Shown piece after piece: positions 25,648-33,148 of a stretch of 64,000 bases of DNA (position 1 is its first letter; each line of letters opens with the position of its first letter). The position numbers were made by a program, and so were the translations under genes. The notes below the pieces were generated by a model. It did not search any database, was not told where the DNA came from, and worked only from the letters and a program-made list of their open reading frames with translations. This DNA is from Flavobacterium sp. NKUCC04_CG (GTDB lineage: Bacteria; Bacteroidota; Bacteroidia; Flavobacteriales; Flavobacteriaceae). Where the stretch lies: assembly GCF_019345525.1 (NCBI RefSeq), contig NZ_JAHKRA010000002.1, forward strand, positions 62,001 to 126,000, written 5' to 3'.

Positions 25648-26487
25648 TTAAGGAATCCATTGTTTAACGAAATTCGGTTTTCTCTTTTCTAAAAAAGCAT
25701 CCCTACCCTCTTTGGCCTCATCAGTCATATAGGCTAAACGAGTGGCTTCTCCTGCAAAAATTTGCTGCCCAACCATACCGTCATCAGTAAGGTTCATCGC
25801 AAATTTTAGCATTTTAATAGACATAGGAGATTTTTCCAATATTTCCTGAGCCCATTGAAAAGCAGTATCTTCTAATTCATCGTGCGGAATTACCGCATTG
25901 ACCATACCCATTTCAAAAGCATCTTGGGCGGAATAATTACGTCCTAAGAAAAAGATTTCTCTTGCTTTTTTCTGACCGACCATCTTAGCCAAATAGGCCG
26001 ATCCATATCCGCCATCAAAACTGGTTACGTCCGCATCGGTTTGTTTAAAAATAGCGTGTTCTTTACTCGCTAAAGTCAAATCGCAAACCACGTGCAAACT
26101 ATGTCCTCCTCCAACTGCCCATCCTGGAACAACAGCAATAACCACTTTAGTCATAAAACGTATTAAACGTTGTACTTCCAAAATATTCAATCTATGCATA
26201 CCGTCCTCACCCACATAACCCTGATGACCGCGTGCCTTTTGGTCTCCACCACTGCAAAAAGAGTAAACCCCATCTTTTGATGAAGGACCTTCTGCCGAAA
26301 GTAAGATTACACCTATACTGGTATCTTCCTGTGCGTCGTAAAACGCTTTATACAATTCACTGGTTGTTTTTGGACGAAATGCATTTCGTACATCGGGTCT
26401 ATTAAAAGCTATTCGAGCTACGCCATCACACTTTTTATAGGTGATATCTTCAAACTCCATAGCCGTTTTCCAATTTATAGTACTCAT
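25648..26487 (-). CDS. menB: 1,4-Dihydroxy-2-naphthoyl-CoA synthase
   Basis: A crotonase-fold enzyme closing the second ring in menaquinone synthesis. Diagnostic MenB features are SFCSGGDQKARGHQGY, VVIAVVPGWAVGGGHSLHVVCDLTLAS and TDADVTSFDGGYGSAYLA, with the C-terminal KRKPNF. The frame opens at 26520, but the ATG at 26487 gives the usual MenB N-terminus (MSTINWKTAMEFEDITYKK) and a 279-residue protein. It lies upstream of the PH-domain genes and menA on the same strand, 97 bases apart. Confidence 0.95.
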   Translation of the reverse strand: MSTINWKTAMEFEDITYKKCDGVARIAFNRPDVRNAFRPKTTSELYKAFYDAQEDTSIGVILLSAEGPSSKDGVYSFCSGGDQKARGHQGYVGEDGMHRLNILEVQRLIRFMTKVVIAVVPGWAVGGGHSLHVVCDLTLASKEHAIFKQTDADVTSFDGGYGSAYLAKMVGQKKAREIFFLGRNYSAQDAFEMGMVNAVIPHDELEDTAFQWAQEILEKSPMSIKMLKFAMNLTDDGMVGQQIFAGEATRLAYMTDEAKEGRDAFLEKRKPNFVKQWIP

Positions 26488-26520
26488 AGTATATTTAAAT
26501 TTAGCGTAAAAATAAGGCAT

Positions 26521-26867
26521 TTTTTGTATTATACCCCATATTATCCTTTTATTATCTGCTAGCTTTTCTTTTCAAATCCCTGAAATTATACCAATAAAAA
26601 TAGTTTTGTTTGACAAACTGCTTATTCGTTTTATTATAGGATTTTTAAGATATAAGTCCTCTATATCTGCACTACTCCAAGCGTGACCAACATACACAAA
26701 ACCAGTTGAGGTTCCTGAAATTTTAATTGAACACCTATTACACTTTACACCGTTAAAATAGCCAAATCCATAACTTTTAATAAGCCAATACCGCTTGACT
26801 CTAATATTAAATCACTAACAATCAAAAGAATCGAAAAAAAATCAACACAACTTATTTAAAATTTAAG
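26521..26867. other. Intergenic stretch with a startless open frame
   Basis: No gene with a start codon. On the minus strand 26575-26811 is open for 79 codons and contains a CNRC motif and the stretch YVGHAWSSADIEDLYL, but it has no ATG, GTG or TTG near its beginning. It may be a decayed gene or chance in AT-rich DNA. Confidence 0.25.
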
Positions 26868-26875
26868 TATATTTG
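26868..26875 (+). promoter_or_regulatory. Promoter -7 element (TATATTTG)
   Basis: Exact TAnnTTTG match 16 bases before the ATG at 26891, the right distance for transcription of the small exported-peptide ORF. Confidence 0.45.
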
Positions 26876-26890
26876 TTTAGAACTCAAGTT

Positions 26891-27117
26891 ATGAATAAGA
26901 AATTTTACATCATCTGTTTATTGGTATTACTGGGTAGCCTGCTACTCAGCAGTCTGGCATTTTCGCAATCGTAATCAGCACTAGCAACGCTATAGATTAA
27001 TTAGAAATAGACAACCCAATTGATTCGTTGCAATCAAACAATACAGCTCTTTATCTTGTAGATGATAGGTTTTGTTTCAAAATTTTAAAAAAGTACAAGA
27101 TGATCATCAGCCTGTAA
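26891..27117 (+). pseudogene. Probable remnant of a small exported protein
   Basis: ATG at 26891 starts a perfect signal peptide (two Lys, hydrophobic core, AFSQS cleavage region) that stops at TAA after 27 codons. Beyond two further stops, the plus-two frame is open from about 26999 to 27117 (LEIDNPIDSLQSNN... to IISL stop) with no start of its own. This looks like a signal-peptide gene broken by one or more small changes. The 27-residue peptide alone could still be made and would be almost entirely removed by signal peptidase. Confidence 0.4.
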
Positions 27118-27826
27118 TTAGTTGATGTAATTTATTAAAAAGTACACCACAAGCCATTGCCATTCCAAAACTCAGCAAGGTACCTATCAAAACATATTCG
27201 GTTAATTTACGATCTTTTGAACGCGTTAAATCACCAAACCGAAAAATCGATTTAGCCGCTAAAAGAAAACCAACGCCCTCCCAAAAATTCATGATTACAA
27301 ATCCAAAAACAAATAAGCGCTCTAAAATACCTATATATTTTCCTGCATTTTTTAATGCAACACCGTCATCATCTATCTTCCAAGTAGAAATCAATACTTT
27401 CATAACTATAGCAGCTACAACTGTCGTTAATAATAAACACAAGCTTAGCAACATATAGGTAGGATCATTAAGTATGTCTAAATTCCAATTCCAAGATTCA
27501 TAAAATGCAGCCACAAAAACCAGTACGCTTAAATGTGCGATTTGATCGATAAAAAATGCCCAAGGTTGGACCATTTTTTCTCCAAAATACAACTTTAGGA
27601 GATCTATTATGTAATGAGAAACCACTACCAAGCCTATTATGCTAAAATAATTTGCAGTTCCCCAAAGCAGCACACTCAACAATACTACGTGAACAGCTAT
27701 ATGGTAATACAAATATTTTGAACGTATTTTTTTTACCTCTTTATCCTTTACCCAATTTGTGGGTTGCAAAAGAAAATCACCTAAAAAATGGGCTAATAAA
27801 AGTTTTAAAAAAAGCACACTAATCAT
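27107..27826 (-). CDS. DUF3307 membrane protein
   Basis: A 239-residue integral membrane protein with about six helices. The N-terminus LLLAHFLGDFLLQPTNWV with the His-Asp pair is the DUF3307 signature, followed by YHIAVHVVLL and SHYIIDLLKLYF. Biochemical role is unknown. Its ATG overlaps the stop of the SatD gene (ATGA at 27826-27823), so the two are translationally coupled; the same pairing is familiar from other Flavobacteriaceae. Confidence 0.82.
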   Translation of the reverse strand: MISVLFLKLLLAHFLGDFLLQPTNWVKDKEVKKIRSKYLYYHIAVHVVLLSVLLWGTANYFSIIGLVVVSHYIIDLLKLYFGEKMVQPWAFFIDQIAHLSVLVFVAAFYESWNWNLDILNDPTYMLLSLCLLLTTVVAAIVMKVLISTWKIDDDGVALKNAGKYIGILERLFVFGFVIMNFWEGVGFLLAAKSIFRFGDLTRSKDRKLTEYVLIGTLLSFGMAMACGVLFNKLHQLITG

Positions 27827-28419
27827 AAGGGGTTATTTTTTACATAATACTGTAGTACTTTTTGGATTTCATCATACCCCCCCCTTTTTAACGCCTTACT
27901 GATATTACCTTGATTCATGTTTGTCAATTTCGCCAATTGCAGTTGCGTAAAATCAGGGTTATCAAACATTTTTTGAATCAAATATATAGAAACTGGGGTC
28001 CAAGCATTAACTATGGTTGAAATCAAATCTAAAAACAGATTTATAATTTCGTTCCACGATGAATCATCACTTTGAAAACTCAGGGTTTTGTGTTTTAATC
28101 GATCAAAAGCTTCGCCCGAATGAATAAAAGCACTGCCATTAGATTGCGACAACTTCGCATCGGTATAGTTTTTTTCACCTACACCAATTGAAATTCTCAC
28201 ATCCAAACCCTTAATTTGCTTTAAGGCAGCTTTTAAGTATAAGGCAGCTTGTAAAGCCTGGTCCACCCCAACTTCTAACTGAAAACTATCACCTCTGAAA
28301 ACCTCCCAACCACTCCGATCCACAGCCAATAATGCCAATGATTTCTCAAGGACAGGAAGCCATTCTTGAGGTTCTAGCGATCTGGAATTGATAATATCCC
28401 CAGTTAATATTGCGGTCAT
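27823..28419 (-). CDS. SatD-family protein: cyclase-like domain plus helix-turn-helix
   Basis: About 198 residues. The N-terminal half has TGDIINSR, FRGDSFQLEV and DVRISIGVG, which line up by eye with the metal-binding, GDG and RIGIHTG motifs of class III nucleotidyl cyclases, though in degenerate form. The C-terminal part, QLQLAKLTNMNQGNISKALKRGG, reads as a helix-turn-helix. SatD family membership is from memory of the family pattern. The frame opens at 28440, but a CAAAAATA (minus-strand TATTTTTG) element at 28438-28445 favours the ATG at 28419. It heads a two-gene operon with DUF3307 and lies below a triple palindrome array. Confidence 0.75.
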   Translation of the reverse strand: MTAILTGDIINSRSLEPQEWLPVLEKSLALLAVDRSGWEVFRGDSFQLEVGVDQALQAALYLKAALKQIKGLDVRISIGVGEKNYTDAKLSQSNGSAFIHSGEAFDRLKHKTLSFQSDDSSWNEIINLFLDLISTIVNAWTPVSIYLIQKMFDNPDFTQLQLAKLTNMNQGNISKALKRGGYDEIQKVLQYYVKNNPL

Positions 28420-28437
28420 AATAATGAATTTACTTCT

Positions 28438-28445
28438 CAAAAATA
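28438..28445 (-). promoter_or_regulatory. Promoter -7 element (TATTTTTG) of the satD operon
   Basis: Exact TAnnTTTG on the minus strand, 18 bases upstream of the ATG at 28419. It supports the shorter start. No clear -33 element, which would be compatible with an activated promoter. Confidence 0.5.
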
Positions 28446-28476
28446 CAATTTATAAATCAAATAAAAAATAAAAAAT

Positions 28477-28552
28477 TATGTCACAAAAAGAACATAATTT
28501 AAAATATGTCATTATTAGAACATAATTAAAAATATGTCGTTATTACGACATA
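28477..28552. promoter_or_regulatory. Array of three 20-bp palindromes at exact 28-bp spacing
   Basis: Units at 28477-28496, 28505-28524 and 28533-28552. Each starts TATGTC and ends with ACATA: the third is a perfect dyad (TATGTCG-TTATTA-CGACATA), the other two end GAACATA. AT-rich spacers of eight bases separate them. The array sits 32-107 bases upstream of the satD -7 element, on the far side from the gene, so it looks like a multi-site activator region. Confidence 0.75.
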
Positions 28553-28593
28553 GTAAAAATTTAAAAAACAGCATCAACTACTGCTGTCTGCAA

Positions 28594-28627
28594 TAAAAAA
28601 AGGGCTGCCTTTCACAAGACAACCCTT
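28594..28627 (-). terminator. Terminator of the 77-residue membrane protein gene
   Basis: AAGGGCTGCCTT (28600-28611) pairs imperfectly with AAGACAACCCTT (28616-28627). On the minus strand the hairpin is followed by seven or more T. Confidence 0.65.
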
Positions 28628-28653
28628 ATAGATTTAAAATATAACAAACTATT

Positions 28654-28887
28654 TTATTTAAACGTTTTCACTCCCTTCATAAAAATCCATTTCATCAAAA
28701 TACGATCTCCATCCTGTGTTGTCACATTTTTAAACTGAGGAGCTAAGATCGTTGCCACAACCGCGCTTGTCAAAGGTATCCAAAACCCAGTCAATCCGGT
28801 AAACTCAACGATAATTAATCTAAGCAGAAAAAATAAAACGGCAAAGCTTATAAATTGTAAAAGGAAGGTTTTTACTTTTGTATTCAT
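28654..28887 (-). CDS. Small membrane protein of unknown function
   Basis: A 77-residue protein with two hydrophobic helices (about 8-28 and 33-50) and a basic C-terminus (MKWIFMKGVKTFK). No family recognised. It follows the RNA methyltransferase gene by 20 bases on the same strand and ends at its own terminator, which supports it being a real, expressed gene. Confidence 0.65.
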   Translation of the reverse strand: MNTKVKTFLLQFISFAVLFFLLRLIIVEFTGLTGFWIPLTSAVVATILAPQFKNVTTQDGDRILMKWIFMKGVKTFK

Positions 28888-28907
28888 GTCAATTATTTTA
28901 AAAAAAA

Positions 28908-30083
28908 TTATACAATATCGGAATCTTGATTGGTTTGAAACTTCGTTCGCTTACTACCGGCATACATTTCATATTTAACCAATCGCGCTTCTAATTTTCC
29001 ATTAAAAAGTTTGATTTTTCGCGAAGGTTTAAGTCCTACAAACTTTAGGGCTTCTAAGTTGGCCGTGATAAACCAAGCAGAAGTACCGGGGTAACCTCTT
29101 TTTAAGGTATCTCCAATTTCTCTATAAAAATTCTCTAAATCAATATCCAATCGCTCCCCATAAGGCGGATTAAACACCATATGCAACGGTCCTTCCGTTT
29201 CTTTTTCAGTATCAAAAAAGTTTGCTTGTTCAATTTTTATATATTCATCTAAATTCGCATTGCGAATATTGTCTTTGGCTTTCATTACTGCGGACGGAGC
29301 TTTGTCATAACCTTTTATAGTATAATGAAACTCTCTAACCTTTTTAAACAAGGAATCGGTGATTTGATCAAACAAATCATTATCCCAATCTTTCCATTTC
29401 TCAAATGCAAATTCTTTGCGATTGATATTAGCTGGAATATTACAAGCTATCATCGCTGCTTCCGCCAAGATTGTACCACTACCACACATCGGATCCATAA
29501 AATCGCTTTGTCCGTTCCAACCCGACATCAACAACATACCTGCCGCTAAAACCTCATTTATAGGAGCGATATTCGTAGCTGTTTTATAACCACGTTGATG
29601 AAGGGAATTTCCAGAAGAATCCAAGGCAACAGAACACATATCTCCTTGTATGTGAATATTTACTCTTAAATCCGGGAAATCTTTATCAATACTTGGTCGT
29701 TTTCCTGTGTCATTTCTAAATTGATCCACTATCGCATCTTTTGTTTTTAAAGCAACAAATTGCGAATGGTTAAAATTGTCGGAGTTTACGGTAGCATCAA
29801 CCACAAAAGTCTGTTCTGCTGTAATATATTTAGACCAATCAATACTCTGAATTCCTCTATAGAGATTTTCTTCATTATAAACGGCAAATTGTTCGATCGG
29901 TTTTAAAATTTTCAAAGCAGTTCTCAAAGCTAAATTCGCTTTATACATAAACCCTTTATCTCCTTCAAAGCTCACCATACGAACTCCTTGTTCTACTCTT
30001 CTAGCTCCTAAAAGCTCCAATTCTCTGGCCAAAATTTCTTCAAAACCAAAAAACGTTTTAGCGACCATTTTAAAATTTTCCAT
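28908..30083 (-). CDS. THUMP-domain class I SAM-dependent RNA methyltransferase (RlmL-like)
   Basis: A 391-residue enzyme: N-terminal THUMP/ferredoxin-like RNA-binding region (about 5-160), then a Rossmann methyltransferase with DPMCGSGTILAEAAMIACN (SAM loop) and the N6-type catalytic motif NPPYGERL. This matches the guanine-N2 methyltransferase half of E. coli RlmKL (23S rRNA G2445). The separate RlmK half is absent, as in most bacteria. Divergent from the next gene with 92 bases between. Confidence 0.88.
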   Translation of the reverse strand: MENFKMVAKTFFGFEEILARELELLGARRVEQGVRMVSFEGDKGFMYKANLALRTALKILKPIEQFAVYNEENLYRGIQSIDWSKYITAEQTFVVDATVNSDNFNHSQFVALKTKDAIVDQFRNDTGKRPSIDKDFPDLRVNIHIQGDMCSVALDSSGNSLHQRGYKTATNIAPINEVLAAGMLLMSGWNGQSDFMDPMCGSGTILAEAAMIACNIPANINRKEFAFEKWKDWDNDLFDQITDSLFKKVREFHYTIKGYDKAPSAVMKAKDNIRNANLDEYIKIEQANFFDTEKETEGPLHMVFNPPYGERLDIDLENFYREIGDTLKRGYPGTSAWFITANLEALKFVGLKPSRKIKLFNGKLEARLVKYEMYAGSKRTKFQTNQDSDIV

Positions 30084-30175
30084 AGGCGTATTCCAAATCA
30101 GGAATATTTATTTTAAATATAATATTCCACAAAAATAGAGTAAATTTACAGGCTATAAAAGAAATTAAGCAACTC

Positions 30176-30907
30176 ATGCAAAAAGATTCAACAAAATGGT
30201 ATGCTTCGTGGTTTGACACATCGTATTACCATACCCTATATAAAGACCGTGATCACGAAGAAGCTCAATTATTCATGGATAATTTGACGCAATATCTAAA
30301 TTTACCCGAAGAGGCAAAAATATTGGATTTGGCTTGTGGAAAAGGACGACACTCTATATACTTAAATCAATTGGGTTATGATGTAACTGGAGTAGATTTA
30401 TCTCCAAATAGCATTCGAATTGCTCAAGAACACGAAAATGAAAAACTTCATTTTCACGTTCACGATATGAGAGAACCTCTGCCTCAACAATACGAAGCTA
30501 TTTTTAATCTCTTTACCAGTTTTGGTTATTTTGACGACGAAACCGACAACATCAAAACCTTAAAAGCCATTCGCGACAGTTTAAGCGAGTACGGTTTTGC
30601 CGTTATGGATTTTATGAATGTAGATAAAGTCATACCCAATCTGATAGCCGAAGAAACCAAAACGGTTGATGGTATCGAATTTCACCTCAAAAGACGTTAC
30701 GAAAACGGTTTTATAATCAAAGACATTTCGTTTGACGATAAGGGTGAGCATCATGATTTTACAGAACGCGTCCGCGCATTCCGATTGGAAGATTTTGAAA
30801 AAATGATGGAAGAGGCTGATATTAATTTACTGGATATCTTCGGTGATTACAAATTGAAAAAGTTTTACAAAGGAGAGTCAGAACGTCTAATTATGATTTT
30901 TAAATAA
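30176..30907 (+). CDS. Class I SAM-dependent methyltransferase
   Basis: A 243-residue methyltransferase with SAM motif LDLACGKGRHSIYL (about residues 55-68), acidic motif II DVTGVDLSPNS, and FNLFTSFGYFDD. The fold assignment is firm; the substrate is unknown. Its TAA at 30905-30907 is immediately followed by the ATG of the ZIP transporter gene with no gap, so the two are co-translated. Confidence 0.85.
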   Translation: MQKDSTKWYASWFDTSYYHTLYKDRDHEEAQLFMDNLTQYLNLPEEAKILDLACGKGRHSIYLNQLGYDVTGVDLSPNSIRIAQEHENEKLHFHVHDMREPLPQQYEAIFNLFTSFGYFDDETDNIKTLKAIRDSLSEYGFAVMDFMNVDKVIPNLIAEETKTVDGIEFHLKRRYENGFIIKDISFDDKGEHHDFTERVRAFRLEDFEKMMEEADINLLDIFGDYKLKKFYKGESERLIMIFK

Positions 30908-31624
30908 ATGGTTTACATCCTTCCATTACTATCTATACTGATCGGTTATTTAATCGCTATTTTCTTGCGTCCAAAAAACAAGAAAAACCTAAAGTTACTA
31001 TTAGCTTTTAGCGGCTCATTTCTACTGACACTAACGGTAACCCATTTGTTACCTGAAGTATATGCAGCAGCTGAAGGCTTAAATCACAGTGCCGCAGAAC
31101 ACGACCACAGTCATGATCACAGCAGCAGCATTGGCATTTTTATCATGATTGGAATCGTGTTTCAAATTGTTTTAGAATATTTTTCTAAAGGAGCAGAACA
31201 CGGTCATGTACACTTACCCCAAAAGATGGAGGCCATGCCTTGGTTATTGTTTATCAGCTTGTGCCTACACGCCCTGCTAGAAGGCATGCCCCTAAGTCAA
31301 CATCTCGACTTAGCTTGGGGTATAGCCATTCACCATTTACCGATTGCAGTAATCTTAACCACCTTTTTTATCAATGCGGGTATGGACAAAAGAAAAATAC
31401 TCTTTTTTATGTTGGTATTTTCTTTGATGACACCATTGGGAACTTATGTTTCCGGAACCTTTATGGCACTGCAAAAATATTATGCTGAAATTTCAGCCAT
31501 AGTTGTAGGAATCTTATTTCACATATCCTCAACCATTATATTTGAAAGTAACGAAGACCACCGTTTTAATTTGACGAAGTTAGCATCGATTATACTGGGA
31601 GTTATCGTGGCTTATTTTATATAA
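30908..31624 (+). CDS. ZIP-family divalent metal transporter
   Basis: A 238-residue inner-membrane transporter with about eight helices. Between helices II and III lies a His-rich loop (HSAAEHDHSHDHSS), followed by a second one (GAEHGHVHLP). The helix IV metal site LCLHALLEGMP and helix V site GIAIHHLPIA carry the conserved His/Glu ligands. Zn or Fe uptake is the family role. It abuts the methyltransferase gene and ends at a strong terminator. Confidence 0.9.
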   Translation: MVYILPLLSILIGYLIAIFLRPKNKKNLKLLLAFSGSFLLTLTVTHLLPEVYAAAEGLNHSAAEHDHSHDHSSSIGIFIMIGIVFQIVLEYFSKGAEHGHVHLPQKMEAMPWLLFISLCLHALLEGMPLSQHLDLAWGIAIHHLPIAVILTTFFINAGMDKRKILFFMLVFSLMTPLGTYVSGTFMALQKYYAEISAIVVGILFHISSTIIFESNEDHRFNLTKLASIILGVIVAYFI

Positions 31625-31663
31625 ATCAGATTTAAAAAAACATCACATCTATTTAAAGATAAA

Positions 31664-31700
31664 CACCCCATAAAACAGTAGTTTTATGGGGTGCTTTTTT
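31664..31700 (+). terminator. Strong terminator between convergent genes
   Basis: Perfect 13-bp stem CACCCCATAAAAC (31664-31676) with GTTTTATGGGGTG (31681-31693), four-base loop, then six T. Only 18 bases from the stop of the convergent aminotransferase gene, so it may work for both strands. Confidence 0.9.
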
Positions 31701-31717
31701 ATATGATAATGCCGTAC

Positions 31718-32917
31718 TTATTTCTCAATAAGACGGTATGCTGTTAAAGCGTGTTTTAAAATTTCTGCAGAACGCAACAAATCTTCTTTCTTTAAAACAT
31801 AAGCCAGACGAACTTGATCTAAACCAACACCGGCTGTCGAATAGAAACCGGCTGCCGGAGCTACCATAACTGTTTCACCTTGGTAGTCATAAGATTCCAA
31901 AATCCACTTCGCGAAATCGTCGGCATTTTTTACTGGAAACTTGGCTACACAATAAAATGAACCGTTAGGAACCCCCACTTGTACGCCTTCAATTTGCTGT
32001 AAGGCTTTGATAAATATATCGCGGCGTTCTTTATACTCCTCAATTACTTCATCAAAATAACTTTGTGGTGTATCTAGAGCAGCCTCAGATGCAATCTGAG
32101 CATAGGTAGGAGGACTCAATCGCGCTTGAGCAAATTTCATGGCTGTAGCCATCAATTCTTTGTTTTTAGACACAATACAACCGATACGTGCACCACACAT
32201 ACTATAACGTTTAGACACCGAATCGATCATAATTGCATTTTGTGCTATCTCCGGAAAACTCATAATAGACACATGGGTATGTTCCCCATAAGTAAATTCT
32301 CTATATACTTCATCGGCAATTAAAAACAAATCGTGTTTTTTAACCAAGTCTGCTAATTGAGCAATTTCTTCTTTTGAATACAAATAACCGGTTGGATTAC
32401 CTGGATTACAGATCAAAATAGCTTTTGTCTTTGGCGTAATCAATTTTTCAAACTCCGAAATAGCCGGTAGTGCAAAATCGTTTTCAATAGAAGACATCAC
32501 CGGAACTATAGTGACTCCAGTTGAAGTAGAAAATCCGTTATAATTCGCATAGAAAGGCTCTGGAATAATGATTTCATCATCGGTATCCATAGTACTACCC
32601 ATTGCAAAAATCAAGGCTTCAGACCCACCGGTTGTGATGATAATATCTTCAACATTAATCGGTAAATCGTGTTTTTGATAATAGGCTGCCAACTTGGTTC
32701 TATAACTTTCAAAACCAGCTGAATGACTGTATTCCAAAACACTAATATCTGCTTGTTTCACTGCATTTAAAGCTACTTCAGGTGTTTTAATATCCGGTTG
32801 ACCAATGTTTAAATGATATACTTTATTTCCTTTTTTCTTAGCAATTTCAGCAAAAGGAACCAATTTTCTAATTGGAGATTCGGGCATATTTTGCCCTTTT
32901 AATGATACTTTCGGCAT
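31718..32917 (-). CDS. Pyridoxal-phosphate aminotransferase, class I/II (aspartate aminotransferase-like)
   Basis: A 399-residue fold-type I aminotransferase. Visible are the small-domain start SPIRKLVPFAE, the substrate loop NIGQPDI, PLP phosphate-binding GGSEAL, NPGNPTG with the ring-stacking Asn, the Asp in IADEVYREF, and the Schiff-base Lys in DSVSKRYSMCGARIGC. The subgroup resembles class Ib aspartate aminotransferases; exact substrate is uncertain. A CAAATGTA element at 33017-33024 could be its promoter. Confidence 0.88.
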   Translation of the reverse strand: MPKVSLKGQNMPESPIRKLVPFAEIAKKKGNKVYHLNIGQPDIKTPEVALNAVKQADISVLEYSHSAGFESYRTKLAAYYQKHDLPINVEDIIITTGGSEALIFAMGSTMDTDDEIIIPEPFYANYNGFSTSTGVTIVPVMSSIENDFALPAISEFEKLITPKTKAILICNPGNPTGYLYSKEEIAQLADLVKKHDLFLIADEVYREFTYGEHTHVSIMSFPEIAQNAIMIDSVSKRYSMCGARIGCIVSKNKELMATAMKFAQARLSPPTYAQIASEAALDTPQSYFDEVIEEYKERRDIFIKALQQIEGVQVGVPNGSFYCVAKFPVKNADDFAKWILESYDYQGETVMVAPAAGFYSTAGVGLDQVRLAYVLKKEDLLRSAEILKHALTAYRLIEK

Positions 32918-33086
32918 TGTTATTTTGTTTAATCTATATTTATATAAATTTGTAAAACAAATGCCTAAACCACCTAAAACTATGCGATTCGGCTTTTATT
33001 TCTTAATTGTATATTGCAAATGTAAGCGATTTTATTTAGAGTTTTAAACAAAAAAAATACGCTACCAAATATTAAGTTAAATATAT

Positions 33087-33115
33087 TTGAAAGCCCCTCA
33101 ATTTGGTTATTTTTG
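33087..33115 (+). promoter_or_regulatory. Promoter of the cytochrome c biogenesis gene
   Basis: TTG at 33087-33089, 18-base spacer, then TATTTTTG (TAnnTTTG) at 33108-33115. This puts transcription start near 33122 and excludes a translation start at 33113. Confidence 0.6.
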
Positions 33116-33148
33116 TTGGATTATAAAAAAACCAAGAACAACAAAATC

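Noticed and set aside
28477..28552. Possible mini-CRISPR (three 28-bp period repeats)
   Set aside because: Spacers are only eight AT-rich bases and similar to each other, the repeat itself is the dyad, and no cas gene is present. It fits an operator array better.
33113..33148. TTG start for the cytochrome c biogenesis gene
   Set aside because: It falls inside the TATTTTTG promoter element; the ATG at 33149 directly begins the hydrophobic N-terminus.
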